NCBI RefSeq assembly: GCF_001984195.1
Contig: NZ_MTQN01000012.1
Coordinates: forward strand, 1,364,001 to 1,428,000
Direction: 5' to 3'
DNA: 64,000 nucleotides
DNA from: Kribbella sp. ALI-6-A
GTDB lineage: Bacteria; Actinomycetota; Actinomycetes; Propionibacteriales; Kribbellaceae
Made by a program: the position numbers and the translations under genes. Numbering within the stretch: the first letter of the stretch is position 1; each line of letters starts with the position of its first letter. The notes under the pieces are model-generated. The model did not search any database and was not told the origin of the DNA. It worked only from the letters and a program-made list of their open reading frames with translations. Below are positions 1-7,692 of the stretch, piece by piece.

Positions 1-2
1 GC

Positions 3-902
3 CGCGAGGTCTCGCAGAACATGCAGGACGGGACGCCGGCGATCGCCCGCGCGATGCTCGCCGAGGTGATCCAGACCTACCCGGAGGGTTCTGCTTTGGT
101 GTCGGCCCGAGTCGCGCTGACCTTCAAGGGCACCGACCGCAGCGGCAAACGCCGCAAGGAAGACGACATGGGCCGCGAGCTGGCGTCCCGGTTGCCCGCG
201 CTCACCCAGAGCCTGAACTCCACCGGTGCCGGGGCCGCCCGCCCGGTGACCGCGCAGGAGTTGTGCGAGACGATCCGGATCGCCTACGACCCGGCCGCCG
301 CGGTGCTGATCGACGAGGCCCGCAGCCAGGGCATCGCGCCGGAGCTGCAGTGGACCGACGTCGGCCCGGCCGCCGCGCAGGCGTTCTGGGACAAGTACCG
401 GCACGACAGCGCCTGGTCGATCACCTGGCAGATGACCCAGGCGCCGCGCGGCGAGGTGTTCTCGTCGGTGCTGTCCCAGCTGGTCGGACCGCACCCGGAC
501 ATCGACCGCAAGCGCGTCACGCTGCTGTACCGCCCGCTGGACGCCGCCACCGCGGCCCGGATGGTCGAGGCCGACAAGCGCAACGCGTCGTTCCGCGCCA
601 CCGCCTCGGCCCGTCCGTCGGCCCGGTCGATCGCCGAGGCGAGGGCGGCCGACCGCACCGCGCAGGAAGAAGCCCGCGGCGCCGGCCTGGTCAACTTCGG
701 GATGGTCGTCACCGGCACGGTGATGACCGCCGAGCAGCTGCCGGACATGGTCGCAGCGATCGACAACCTGGGCGCCACCGCGCGGGTGCTGCTCCGGCCG
801 GCGTACGGGTCGCAGGACTCGGCGTTCGTCGCCGGGCTGCCGCTCGGCATCGTGCTGCAGAGCCACCTGTCGGTTCCGGCCGGCCTGCGGGAAGCGCTGT
901 GA
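3..902 (+). CDS. SCO6880-type T4SS-associated protein, 3' part
   Basis: The frame is open from the first bases of the window, before the first ATG at 21, so the gene begins upstream and about 299 codons are visible. The protein is soluble-looking, Ala/Arg-rich, and resembles the C-terminal half of the actinobacterial SCO6880 family, which sits next to VirB4- and VirD4-like ATPases. It contains no Walker motif in the visible part. It ends 16 bp before the VirB4-like gene and is clearly in the same operon. A role as structural or accessory component of a type IV secretion-like apparatus is inferred from gene order and family resemblance; the exact function is not known. Confidence 0.7.
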   Translation, partial: REVSQNMQDGTPAIARAMLAEVIQTYPEGSALVSARVALTFKGTDRSGKRRKEDDMGRELASRLPALTQSLNSTGAGAARPVTAQELCETIRIAYDPAAAVLIDEARSQGIAPELQWTDVGPAAAQAFWDKYRHDSAWSITWQMTQAPRGEVFSSVLSQLVGPHPDIDRKRVTLLYRPLDAATAARMVEADKRNASFRATASARPSARSIAEARAADRTAQEEARGAGLVNFGMVVTGTVMTAEQLPDMVAAIDNLGATARVLLRPAYGSQDSAFVAGLPLGIVLQSHLSVPAGLREAL

Positions 903-918
903 GTCAACGGGAGAGCTC

Positions 919-2529
919 GTGAGCAAGAAGAAGAAGCCGGTCGACCCGACCCGCGGCGGCCGCCGCCCGATGCCGCGCGGCTGGCCGGGCATGGGCGGTG
1001 GCTACTCGACGTACTTGCAGGCCCCGGCCGAGTGGCGCGGTACGACGGTCCAGGTGTGCGGCATGTGGCCGTTCTCGGCCGGCACCGGCAGCCCGATGGT
1101 CGGGGTGCCGATCGGCCGCAACATCCTGTCCGGCGCGACCATGTGCTGCGACCCGATCAGCTGGTTCATGCGGGCCAAGCTGATCTCGAACCCGTCGATG
1201 TTCGTGCTCGGCAAGCCCGGTCTGGGCAAGTCGACGATCACCCGGCGGATGGCGCTCGGCTTGGCCGGGTACGGCGTGATGCCGCTGGTCCTGGGCGACC
1301 TGAAGCCGGACTACAAGGACCTGATCGAGGCCCTCGGCGGCCAGGTGATCCAGCTCGGCCGCGGCCGTGGCCACCTGAACGTGCTCGACCCGGGCGAGTC
1401 CCGCAAGGCCGCGCTGCGGCTGACCGGGTCGGCCCGGCAGGCGATCGAGGCCGACGCCCACGGCCGTCGGCAGACGATGGTCTCGGCGCTGATCTCGATC
1501 ATGCGCTCGGCCCCGCCGACCGACCGCGAGGAGACCATTCTCGACGAGGCCCTCAAGGTGCTGGACGAGCGCCACGACGGGACGCCGGTGCTGCGCGACC
1601 TGCTCAAGGTCGTGCAGGACGCGCCGGACCGGGTCCGCAACGTCGCTCTCGACCGCGGCAGCCTCGACCGCTACCGGCAGATCACCGAAGGCCTGGAGGC
1701 GTCGCTGATCGGTCTGGTCGGTGGTGGCCGGCTGGGTGAGATCTTCTCCGAGCAGACCGACCAACCGATGAAGCTGGACCGGCCGGTGGTTTTCGACGTG
1801 TCCAACATCGACGACTCCGAGACCAACCTGCAGGCCGCCGCCCTGCTGGCCTGCTGGTCGTACGGGTTCGGCGCGGTCGCGGTCTCGCAGGCCCTGGCCG
1901 ACGCGGGCCTGGAGCCCCGGCGGCACTACTTCGTCATTCTCGACGAGCTGTGGCGGGTCCTGCGGGCCGGCCGTGGCCTGGTCGACCGCGTCGACGCGCT
2001 GACCCGGCTGAACCGGCAGCGTGGCGTCGGGATGGCGATGATCTCGCACACCATGTCCGACCTGCTGGCCCTGGAGCACCCCGAGGACCGGATGAAGGCC
2101 AAGGGCTTCGTCGAGCGATCCGGCATGGTGATCTGCGGTGGCCTGCCGCGGGCGGAGATGGAGAACCTGACCGCCGTTGTTCCGCTGTCGGGTGAAGAGC
2201 AGAACATGCTGATCGGCTGGCAGGACCCGCCCGCGTGGGACCCGGCCACCGGTGAGGAAGCCGCACCGCCCGGCCGAGGCAACTTCCTGGTCAAGGTCGG
2301 TGGCCGGCCGGGCATCCCGGTGCACGTCGGGCTGACCTCCGTCGAGCGCGAGATCAACGACACCAACAAGCTCTGGAAGACCGGCGCCGACGGCCGCCCG
2401 CTCAAGGTGGAGATCGCCGACGACGGGACCGAGGAGGTGGTGGCCGAGTACACCTTCGACGACCCGGCCCAGCTGCCCCCGCCCGACCCGACCACCCGGG
2501 TGGTCGCCCGAAGCGGAGTTGACGACTGA
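919..2529 (+). CDS. VirB4/TraC-like ATP-binding protein of T4SS module
   Basis: This 536-residue protein carries a Walker A motif, GKPGLGKST, at about residues 98-106 and a Walker B with VILDEL at 339-344 (D342, E343), the arrangement of VirB4/TraC secretion ATPases. The GTG start at 919 follows a GGGAGAG ribosome-binding site. No signal peptide or membrane segment is evident, so it is expected at the inner face of the membrane as the energy unit of the secretion-like complex. It lies between the SCO6880-type gene and the coupling ATPase, whose ATG overlaps its stop codon (TGATG). The ATPase assignment is firm; whether the system moves DNA or protein cannot be read from sequence. Confidence 0.8.
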   Translation: MSKKKKPVDPTRGGRRPMPRGWPGMGGGYSTYLQAPAEWRGTTVQVCGMWPFSAGTGSPMVGVPIGRNILSGATMCCDPISWFMRAKLISNPSMFVLGKPGLGKSTITRRMALGLAGYGVMPLVLGDLKPDYKDLIEALGGQVIQLGRGRGHLNVLDPGESRKAALRLTGSARQAIEADAHGRRQTMVSALISIMRSAPPTDREETILDEALKVLDERHDGTPVLRDLLKVVQDAPDRVRNVALDRGSLDRYRQITEGLEASLIGLVGGGRLGEIFSEQTDQPMKLDRPVVFDVSNIDDSETNLQAAALLACWSYGFGAVAVSQALADAGLEPRRHYFVILDELWRVLRAGRGLVDRVDALTRLNRQRGVGMAMISHTMSDLLALEHPEDRMKAKGFVERSGMVICGGLPRAEMENLTAVVPLSGEEQNMLIGWQDPPAWDPATGEEAAPPGRGNFLVKVGGRPGIPVHVGLTSVEREINDTNKLWKTGADGRPLKVEIADDGTEEVVAEYTFDDPAQLPPPDPTTRVVARSGVDD

Positions 2530-4433
2530 TGGCACAGGGACGCAAGAGCACCGGCGGCGCGGCGATCTCCCCCGAGGCGGTCGCGCTGTTCGCCGTCATC
2601 GGGCTGATCGCGCTGGCCTCCTTCGGGACCTGGATCGCGGCCTCGGTCGGCGCGGCGATCAGCGGCGGCAAGAAGCCGGGCGGCAACCCGTTCTCGGTGC
2701 TGGTCGAGCTGATCACCGGCGAGTACGAGTGGCCGGGCGCGGCGACCGGCGTACTGATCGCGGAGGTCGTCGTCCTGGCCGCGATCGTCGCCGGGGTGTT
2801 CGTGCTGCTGCGCCGGCGCGGCGGCAGCAAGTCCCGGGTCGACCGGCACGCGCTGCTGATGTCCGGCCGCAAGGACCTGCGCAAGATCTCGCGCGAGGGC
2901 GCCCAGGAGACCGCGAACCGGCTCGGCGCCGGGCACGCCGGTCCGGGTGTTTTCATCGGCCGGACGGTGCGCGACGACCTCGAGCTGTTCGGCTCGTGGG
3001 AGGACATGCACATCGACATCTGGGGCCCGCGGACCGGTAAGACCACGACCCGCGCGGTGCCGGCCATCCTGGACGCGCCTGGCGCGGTGATCGCAACCTC
3101 GAACAAGCGCGACATCGTCGACGCCAGCCGCGGGCCGCGCAGCGCGAAGGGCCCGGTCTGGGTGTTCGACCCGCAGGGCGTCGCCGACGAGGAACCGACC
3201 TGGTGGTGGAACCCGCTCAGCTACGTCACCGACGAGGTGAAGGCCCGGCAGTTCGCCGACCACATCGTCAACAGCCAGCGCCGGGAGGGCGCCCGGTCCG
3301 ACGCGTACTTCGACACCGTGGCGACCGACCTGCTGTCCGGCCTGTTGCTCGCGGCCGCGTTGGCCAAGCGGCCGATCAGCCAGGTCTACCTGTGGCTCAG
3401 CGACCAGCTGAACGACGAGCCCGCCCGCATCCTCGACAACACTCCGGGCTACGAGCTGGCCGCGCAGCAGATGGCCAGCCTCTACAGCCTGCCGGACAAA
3501 CAGCGCGCCGGTGTCTTCGGCACCGCCCAGCCGAACGTGCAGTTCCTGCTGAACCGCCAGGTCGCCCGCTGGGTGAACCCGAACGGCCCGGTCGACAACC
3601 GGCCGCAGTTCAACCCCCACGAGTTCATCCGCGGCGGTGGCACCCTCTACAGCCTCTCCAAGGAGGGCACCGGTACGGCGGGCCCGCTGGTCGCCGCGCT
3701 CACCGTCGCGATCGTCGAGGCCGCCGAGGAGTACGCCAAGACCTGCCCGATGGGTCGCCTGCCCACCCCGATGGTCGGCGTACTCGACGAGGCCGCCAAC
3801 GTCTGCCGCTGGAAGGACCTGCCCGACCTCTACAGCCACTTCGGCTCCCGCGGCATCGTGCTGATGACGATCCTGCAGTCGTGGGCGCAGGGCGTGGAGT
3901 GCTGGGGCGAGCAGGGCATCGAGAAGCTCTGGTCCTCGGCCAACATCCGCGTGTACGGCGGTGGTGTGTCCGACTCGAACTTCCTGGAGCGGCTCAGCAA
4001 GCTGATCGGCGAGTACGACATCGCCTCCAACACGGTCTCGTACGAGGGCGGCAAGCGCTCGCACAGCAGTCAGGTGCAGCGGCACGCGATCATGGAGGTC
4101 TCCGACCTGACCTCGATGCCGCCGGGCCGCGCGGTCGTCTTCGCCTCCGGTACGCCGGCCACGATGATCAAGACGATTCCCTGGATGGCCCGTCCCGACG
4201 CCGCCGCGGTCCGCGCGTCGCTGGCGCAGTACGACCCGGGCGCCGCGTCGACCGCGGGCCCGGCCGGCGCCGCGTCGAACCCGTGGATCGCCGCCGGGCA
4301 GAAGGCCAAGCACAACCCGCTCGGTCCGGCCCAGGCGACCTGGCCGGCCGCCCAGGAATCCCAGCAACCGCCGCAGCAGCAGTGGGGTCAGGCGCAGTGG
4401 AGCCCGCCCAACCCGAACGACCGCCGCGGGTGA
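2529..4433 (+). CDS. VirD4/TraM-like type IV coupling ATPase
   Basis: The 634-residue protein starts with two hydrophobic membrane segments (about residues 14-42 and 74-98), followed by a cytoplasmic ATPase domain with Walker A GPRTGKTT (G166-T173) and Walker B VLDEAAN (D420, E421). This is the plan of VirD4/TraG-type coupling proteins that present substrates to a type IV channel. The last ~60 residues are rich in Pro, Ala and Gln and look disordered. Its ATG overlaps the preceding stop by one base, so translation is coupled to the VirB4-like gene. No relaxase, VirB11 or integrase is visible in the window, so it need not belong to a mobile element. Confidence 0.82.
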   Translation: MAQGRKSTGGAAISPEAVALFAVIGLIALASFGTWIAASVGAAISGGKKPGGNPFSVLVELITGEYEWPGAATGVLIAEVVVLAAIVAGVFVLLRRRGGSKSRVDRHALLMSGRKDLRKISREGAQETANRLGAGHAGPGVFIGRTVRDDLELFGSWEDMHIDIWGPRTGKTTTRAVPAILDAPGAVIATSNKRDIVDASRGPRSAKGPVWVFDPQGVADEEPTWWWNPLSYVTDEVKARQFADHIVNSQRREGARSDAYFDTVATDLLSGLLLAAALAKRPISQVYLWLSDQLNDEPARILDNTPGYELAAQQMASLYSLPDKQRAGVFGTAQPNVQFLLNRQVARWVNPNGPVDNRPQFNPHEFIRGGGTLYSLSKEGTGTAGPLVAALTVAIVEAAEEYAKTCPMGRLPTPMVGVLDEAANVCRWKDLPDLYSHFGSRGIVLMTILQSWAQGVECWGEQGIEKLWSSANIRVYGGGVSDSNFLERLSKLIGEYDIASNTVSYEGGKRSHSSQVQRHAIMEVSDLTSMPPGRAVVFASGTPATMIKTIPWMARPDAAAVRASLAQYDPGAASTAGPAGAASNPWIAAGQKAKHNPLGPAQATWPAAQESQQPPQQQWGQAQWSPPNPNDRRG

Positions 4434-4515
4434 CAATGTGGTCGGAACAAGGCGGTGCGACCGCGGTGGCCGCACCGTCCGGCCGGTTTGGTAGCCCTGG
4501 GCAAGGAGTGGAGTC

Positions 4516-4893
4516 ATGGACGACGACGCGATGGAGCTGTACTACCCGCACGTCGCGGCGTTCGTCGAGGACCGGCTGGTGTACCTGTACGCCCGCCGGC
4601 TCGGGCAGACGTTCGTCTGGTGCCCGGAGTGGTTCCGGCACGCCGAGGCGCTGAGCCGGCTCGACTCGATCTGGCGCGCCTGGGAGCATCTGCGGCTGGA
4701 CCCGGCCACCGGGATGTCGATCTGGTGGCGAGACCACGCCGATCCGCACATGGCGGTGCTGCTCAGCCCCGACGGTCCGTTCGCGGGCTGCCGCGGAGCC
4801 CACAGCGAGTACACCGCCCGCCCGCTGGCGACGGTGAAGCCCCCGGAGGGCTTGTTCTACGACCAGCGGGAGCCTCACCTGCGCAGCATCTAG
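4516..4893 (+). CDS. DUF4913 domain protein
   Basis: This 125-residue acidic, aromatic-rich protein matches the actinobacterial DUF4913 family in length and in its conserved Trp-rich core (VWCPEWFRHAEA near residue 34 and SIWWRDHADPHM near residue 70). The ATG at 4516 has an AAGGAGTGG ribosome-binding site. It follows the coupling ATPase by about 80 bp on the same strand. DUF4913 genes are typically found beside conjugation-type ATPase genes, which fits this position, but no biochemical function is known. It has no signal peptide or membrane segment. Confidence 0.75.
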   Translation: MDDDAMELYYPHVAAFVEDRLVYLYARRLGQTFVWCPEWFRHAEALSRLDSIWRAWEHLRLDPATGMSIWWRDHADPHMAVLLSPDGPFAGCRGAHSEYTARPLATVKPPEGLFYDQREPHLRSI

Positions 4894-4945
4894 TCGCACC
4901 GCCCGTCCCCGGAGCCTCGGTGCACGACCGGGTGCGTGGCTCTGG

Positions 4946-4951
4946 GAGAAT
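4946..4951 (+). promoter_or_regulatory. leaderless-type -10 element of trpS
   Basis: GAGAAT ends exactly six bases before the trpS ATG and no ribosome-binding site lies in between, so the transcript would start at or near the A of the start codon. The -35 region is not obvious. Confidence 0.5.
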
Positions 4952-4957
4952 GGGCTC

Positions 4958-5977
4958 ATGGCTATGGAATCCGCACGTCCGGTGTCGCTGACCGGGATCA
5001 AGCCGACCGGCGACCCGCACCTCGGCAACCTGATCGGCGCGATCCGGCCGGCCCTGCAGCTCGCCGACTCCTACGACGCGATGTACTTCATCGCCGACTA
5101 CCACGCGCTGACCGTTCTGCGGGACGCCGAGCAGCTGCGGCACTACACGCGCTCGGTGGCGGCGACGTGGATCGCGGCGGGTCTCGACACCGACCGGATC
5201 ACGATGTACCGGCAGTCCGACGTACCGGAGACGTTCGAGCTGCACTGGGTGCTGTCGACCGTGGCCGCGAAGGGCCTGATGAACCGGGCGCACGCGTACA
5301 AGGCGGCCCGCGACAAGAACGCGGAGGCCGGCAAGTCCGACCTGGACGCGGGCGTCAACATGGGCCTGTACAACTACCCGGTGCTGATGGCGGCCGACAT
5401 CCTGCTGATGGACTCCGACGTCGTCCCGGTCGGCAAGGACCAGTCCCAGCACGTCGAGTACGCCGCGGACATCGCCGGCACGTTCAACCACCTGTTCGGC
5501 GAGCACAAGCTGAAGGTGCCGCGGCTGGTGCTGCCCGAGGACGACGCGGCCAAGACGCTGCCGGGCATCGACGGCCGCAAGATGAGCAAGAGCTACGGCA
5601 ACACCATCCCGCTGTTCGCGCCGGAGAACCAGCTGAAGAAGCTGGTCCGCCGGATCGCCACCGACAGCACGCCGGTGGAGGAGCCGAAGGACCCGGACAG
5701 CTCGTCGGCGTTCCTGATCTACGAGCAGTTCGCCACGCCGGAGCAGCTGGCCGACACCCGCAAGCGGCTGGAGGCCGGCGGGATGGGCTGGGGCGACCTG
5801 AAGAACGAGCTGTTCGAGGTGATCAACGCCCAGATCGGCCCGCTGCGCGCCCGGTACGACGAGCTGATGGCGCCGGGCAGCGAGCTGGACGACCTGCTCG
5901 CTGCCGGTGCGGTGCGGGCTCGTGCGCGGGCCAAGGTCGTGCTGGACCGGGTCCGCGACGCCGTCGGCATCGTCTGA
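4958..5977 (+). CDS. trpS: tryptophanyl-tRNA synthetase
   Basis: This class I aminoacyl-tRNA synthetase charges tRNA-Trp with tryptophan in the cytoplasm. The 339-residue length is normal for bacterial TrpRS. The HIGH-type signature appears as DPHLGN (residues 19-24) within a GIKPTGDPHLG context, and the second signature is a perfect KMSKS at K208-S212. The ATG at 4958 lacks a ribosome-binding site but has a -10-like hexamer six bases upstream, suggesting a leaderless mRNA. It is converged on by the MATE gene with a hairpin between them. As a housekeeping gene it marks the segment as chromosomal rather than a recent island. Confidence 0.96.
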   Translation: MAMESARPVSLTGIKPTGDPHLGNLIGAIRPALQLADSYDAMYFIADYHALTVLRDAEQLRHYTRSVAATWIAAGLDTDRITMYRQSDVPETFELHWVLSTVAAKGLMNRAHAYKAARDKNAEAGKSDLDAGVNMGLYNYPVLMAADILLMDSDVVPVGKDQSQHVEYAADIAGTFNHLFGEHKLKVPRLVLPEDDAAKTLPGIDGRKMSKSYGNTIPLFAPENQLKKLVRRIATDSTPVEEPKDPDSSSAFLIYEQFATPEQLADTRKRLEAGGMGWGDLKNELFEVINAQIGPLRARYDELMAPGSELDDLLAAGAVRARARAKVVLDRVRDAVGIV

Positions 5978-5989
5978 TCTCTGCTGTAG

Positions 5990-6015
5990 CCGGTGCGGTC
6001 AGCGGACCGCACCGG
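5990..6015. terminator. bidirectional hairpin between trpS and MATE gene
   Basis: CCGGTGCGGTC (5990-6000) and its exact complement GACCGCACCGG (6005-6015) form an 11-bp stem with a 4-base loop. It sits between convergent genes and overlaps the last codons of the MATE gene. There is no long T-run, as is usual in high-GC actinobacteria. Confidence 0.65.
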
Positions 6016-7312
6016 TGACCAGCCACGCGTCCCGGCGTTCGCGAGTGACCAGCGTCAGCAGGCGGAGCAGCATGAACCCGCCGAACGCCCACCACAGCGC
6101 CACCACTCCGCCGTCGAACCAGATGACGCTCAGCGCGAGCGGGACGTAGAGCACCAACGCGATCACGCCCGCGACCGCCAGGTACGGTCCGTCGCCCGCG
6201 CCGATCAGTACGCCGTCGAGCACGAACACCACCCCGTTGACCGGCTGCCAGAGCGCGGCGACCAGCAGCACCGCCGAGAGCGAGTGCCGGACGGCAGGGT
6301 CCTCGGTGAACCAGGGCACGTAGATCGTGTGCAGCCCCCACAGGGCGAGGCCGCCGACCACACCGGACCAAAGTCCCCACCACATCATCCGCCGGGTGAT
6401 CGCCCGCGTCCCCTCGACGTCACCCGCGCCCAGCGACCGGCCGGTCAGCGCCTGCGCGGCGATCGCGATCGCGTCGAGCGCGAGGGCCAGGAACGACCAG
6501 AGCGTGAAGGCGACCTGGTGGGCGGCGACGGACGTCGTACCGAGTGAGGTGGCGACGAAGGTGGCCAGGATGATCGCGACGCGCAGCGTGAGCGTCCGGA
6601 CCACCAGGGGTACGCCGGCCTGGGCCGAGGCGAGGATGCCCGGGCGGTCCGGGCGCAGCTTGGCGCCGTCGCGCCGGGCGCCGCGGACCACGACGACGAC
6701 CAGGGCGATCCCGGCGGCGGTCTGGGCGAGCGCCGTACCGAGTGCGGAGCCGGCGATGTCCAGGTCGAAGCCGTAGACCAGCACCAGGTTGAGCACGATG
6801 TTGACCAGGTTGGCGGCGATCGCGACGACCATCGGGGTCTTCGTGTCCTGCAGACCCCGCAGTACGCCGGTGGCCGCGAGCAGCAGCAGCATCGACGGGA
6901 TGCCCAGGCAGGAGATCCGCAGGTAGACCACGGCGTGGTCGGCGACGTCCGGCGAGGGGTTGAACGCGCCGATCGCGGCCGGAGCCAGCAGGACGCCGGC
7001 GACGGCCAGGGCGAGGCCGAGCAGCAGGGCGAGCCACAGTCCGTCGATGCCCTGGGCAAGCGCGCCCTTGTGGTCGCCGGCGCCGATCCGCCGGGCCACC
7101 GCCGAGGTGGTGCCGTAGGCGAGGAACACGCAGATGCCGACCAGCGTCTGCAGGATCGTGCCGGCGATGCCGAGCGCGGCCAGTTGGGGAGTGCCGAGGT
7201 GGCCGACGATGGCCGAGTCGGCCAGCAGCATCAGCGGTTCGCTGACCAGTGCGAAGAAGGCCGGCACCGCCAGCCGGAGGATCTCCCGGTCCTGGCTGCT
7301 GGTAAGGCGCAT
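5999..7312 (-). CDS. MATE-family multidrug/cation antiporter
   Basis: The ~437-residue protein is almost wholly hydrophobic with about twelve predicted membrane helices in two pseudo-repeats, the MATE (DinF-like) plan. The N-terminus reads MRLTSSQDREILRLAVPAFF; an ATG at 7321 three codons upstream is an alternative start. MATE proteins export organic cations and drugs in exchange for H+ or Na+. The gene is divergent from dnaB, with DnaA-box-like sequences in the shared intergenic region. Substrate cannot be predicted from sequence. Confidence 0.88.
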   Translation of the reverse strand: MRLTSSQDREILRLAVPAFFALVSEPLMLLADSAIVGHLGTPQLAALGIAGTILQTLVGICVFLAYGTTSAVARRIGAGDHKGALAQGIDGLWLALLLGLALAVAGVLLAPAAIGAFNPSPDVADHAVVYLRISCLGIPSMLLLLAATGVLRGLQDTKTPMVVAIAANLVNIVLNLVLVYGFDLDIAGSALGTALAQTAAGIALVVVVVRGARRDGAKLRPDRPGILASAQAGVPLVVRTLTLRVAIILATFVATSLGTTSVAAHQVAFTLWSFLALALDAIAIAAQALTGRSLGAGDVEGTRAITRRMMWWGLWSGVVGGLALWGLHTIYVPWFTEDPAVRHSLSAVLLVAALWQPVNGVVFVLDGVLIGAGDGPYLAVAGVIALVLYVPLALSVIWFDGGVVALWWAFGGFMLLRLLTLVTRERRDAWLVTGAVR

Positions 7313-7423
7313 GGGCCTCATTGTGCCTGGCGGCGGCTGTGCACAACGCACCGGACCGAACTGTCTCGAATCTTTTTCTCCTCCACACCTGTGGGTTGGC
7401 AAAACCGCAGGTCAGCGCGATGT

Positions 7424-7521
7424 TGTGGATGTTTTCCCCCAGATATCCACAGGGTTGTTCCCAACCTGTGCACAGGCCGTCGCGGGGTTTCCCACAGGTG
7501 ATCCACACCCCCTGTGGACAC
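7424..7521. promoter_or_regulatory. cluster of DnaA-box-like 9-mers upstream of dnaB
   Basis: The 380-bp gap between the MATE gene and dnaB holds no ORF I can support. Within about 100 bp it has near-matches to the DnaA box TTATCCACA/TTGTCCACA: 7424-7432 (reverse, 7/9), 7443-7451 ATATCCACA (8/9), 7488-7496 (7/9), 7499-7507 TGATCCACA (8/9) and 7513-7521 TGTGGACAC (reverse, 8/9). The remainder, 7522-7692, shows only the dnaB ribosome-binding site GAGGAGGA near 7677. DnaA control of dnaB is an inference. Confidence 0.5.
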
Positions 7522-7692
7522 TCGGCTACCAGGCAGCGGCGGTTCGGGCGTACCGTCGCGTGACTGGCCACGCCCGCCCGACTCGGGGGTCCTGGTGCGG
7601 CCGGGAAAACTGTCGGCGACGACGGATACGGTTCGATCACGTGTTCGATCCGTGGCCGCGCGGGTCGTTGGGCGACGAGGAGGACGGGCGAA

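Noticed and set aside
1926..4517. 863-codon minus-strand ORF opposite the VirB4/VirD4-like genes
   Set aside because: Antisense shadow; the plus-strand proteins have intact Walker motifs and membrane segments.
1..4893. Integrative conjugative element
   Set aside because: No relaxase, integrase, att repeat or tRNA junction is visible and composition matches the chromosome; the module may still extend beyond the window.
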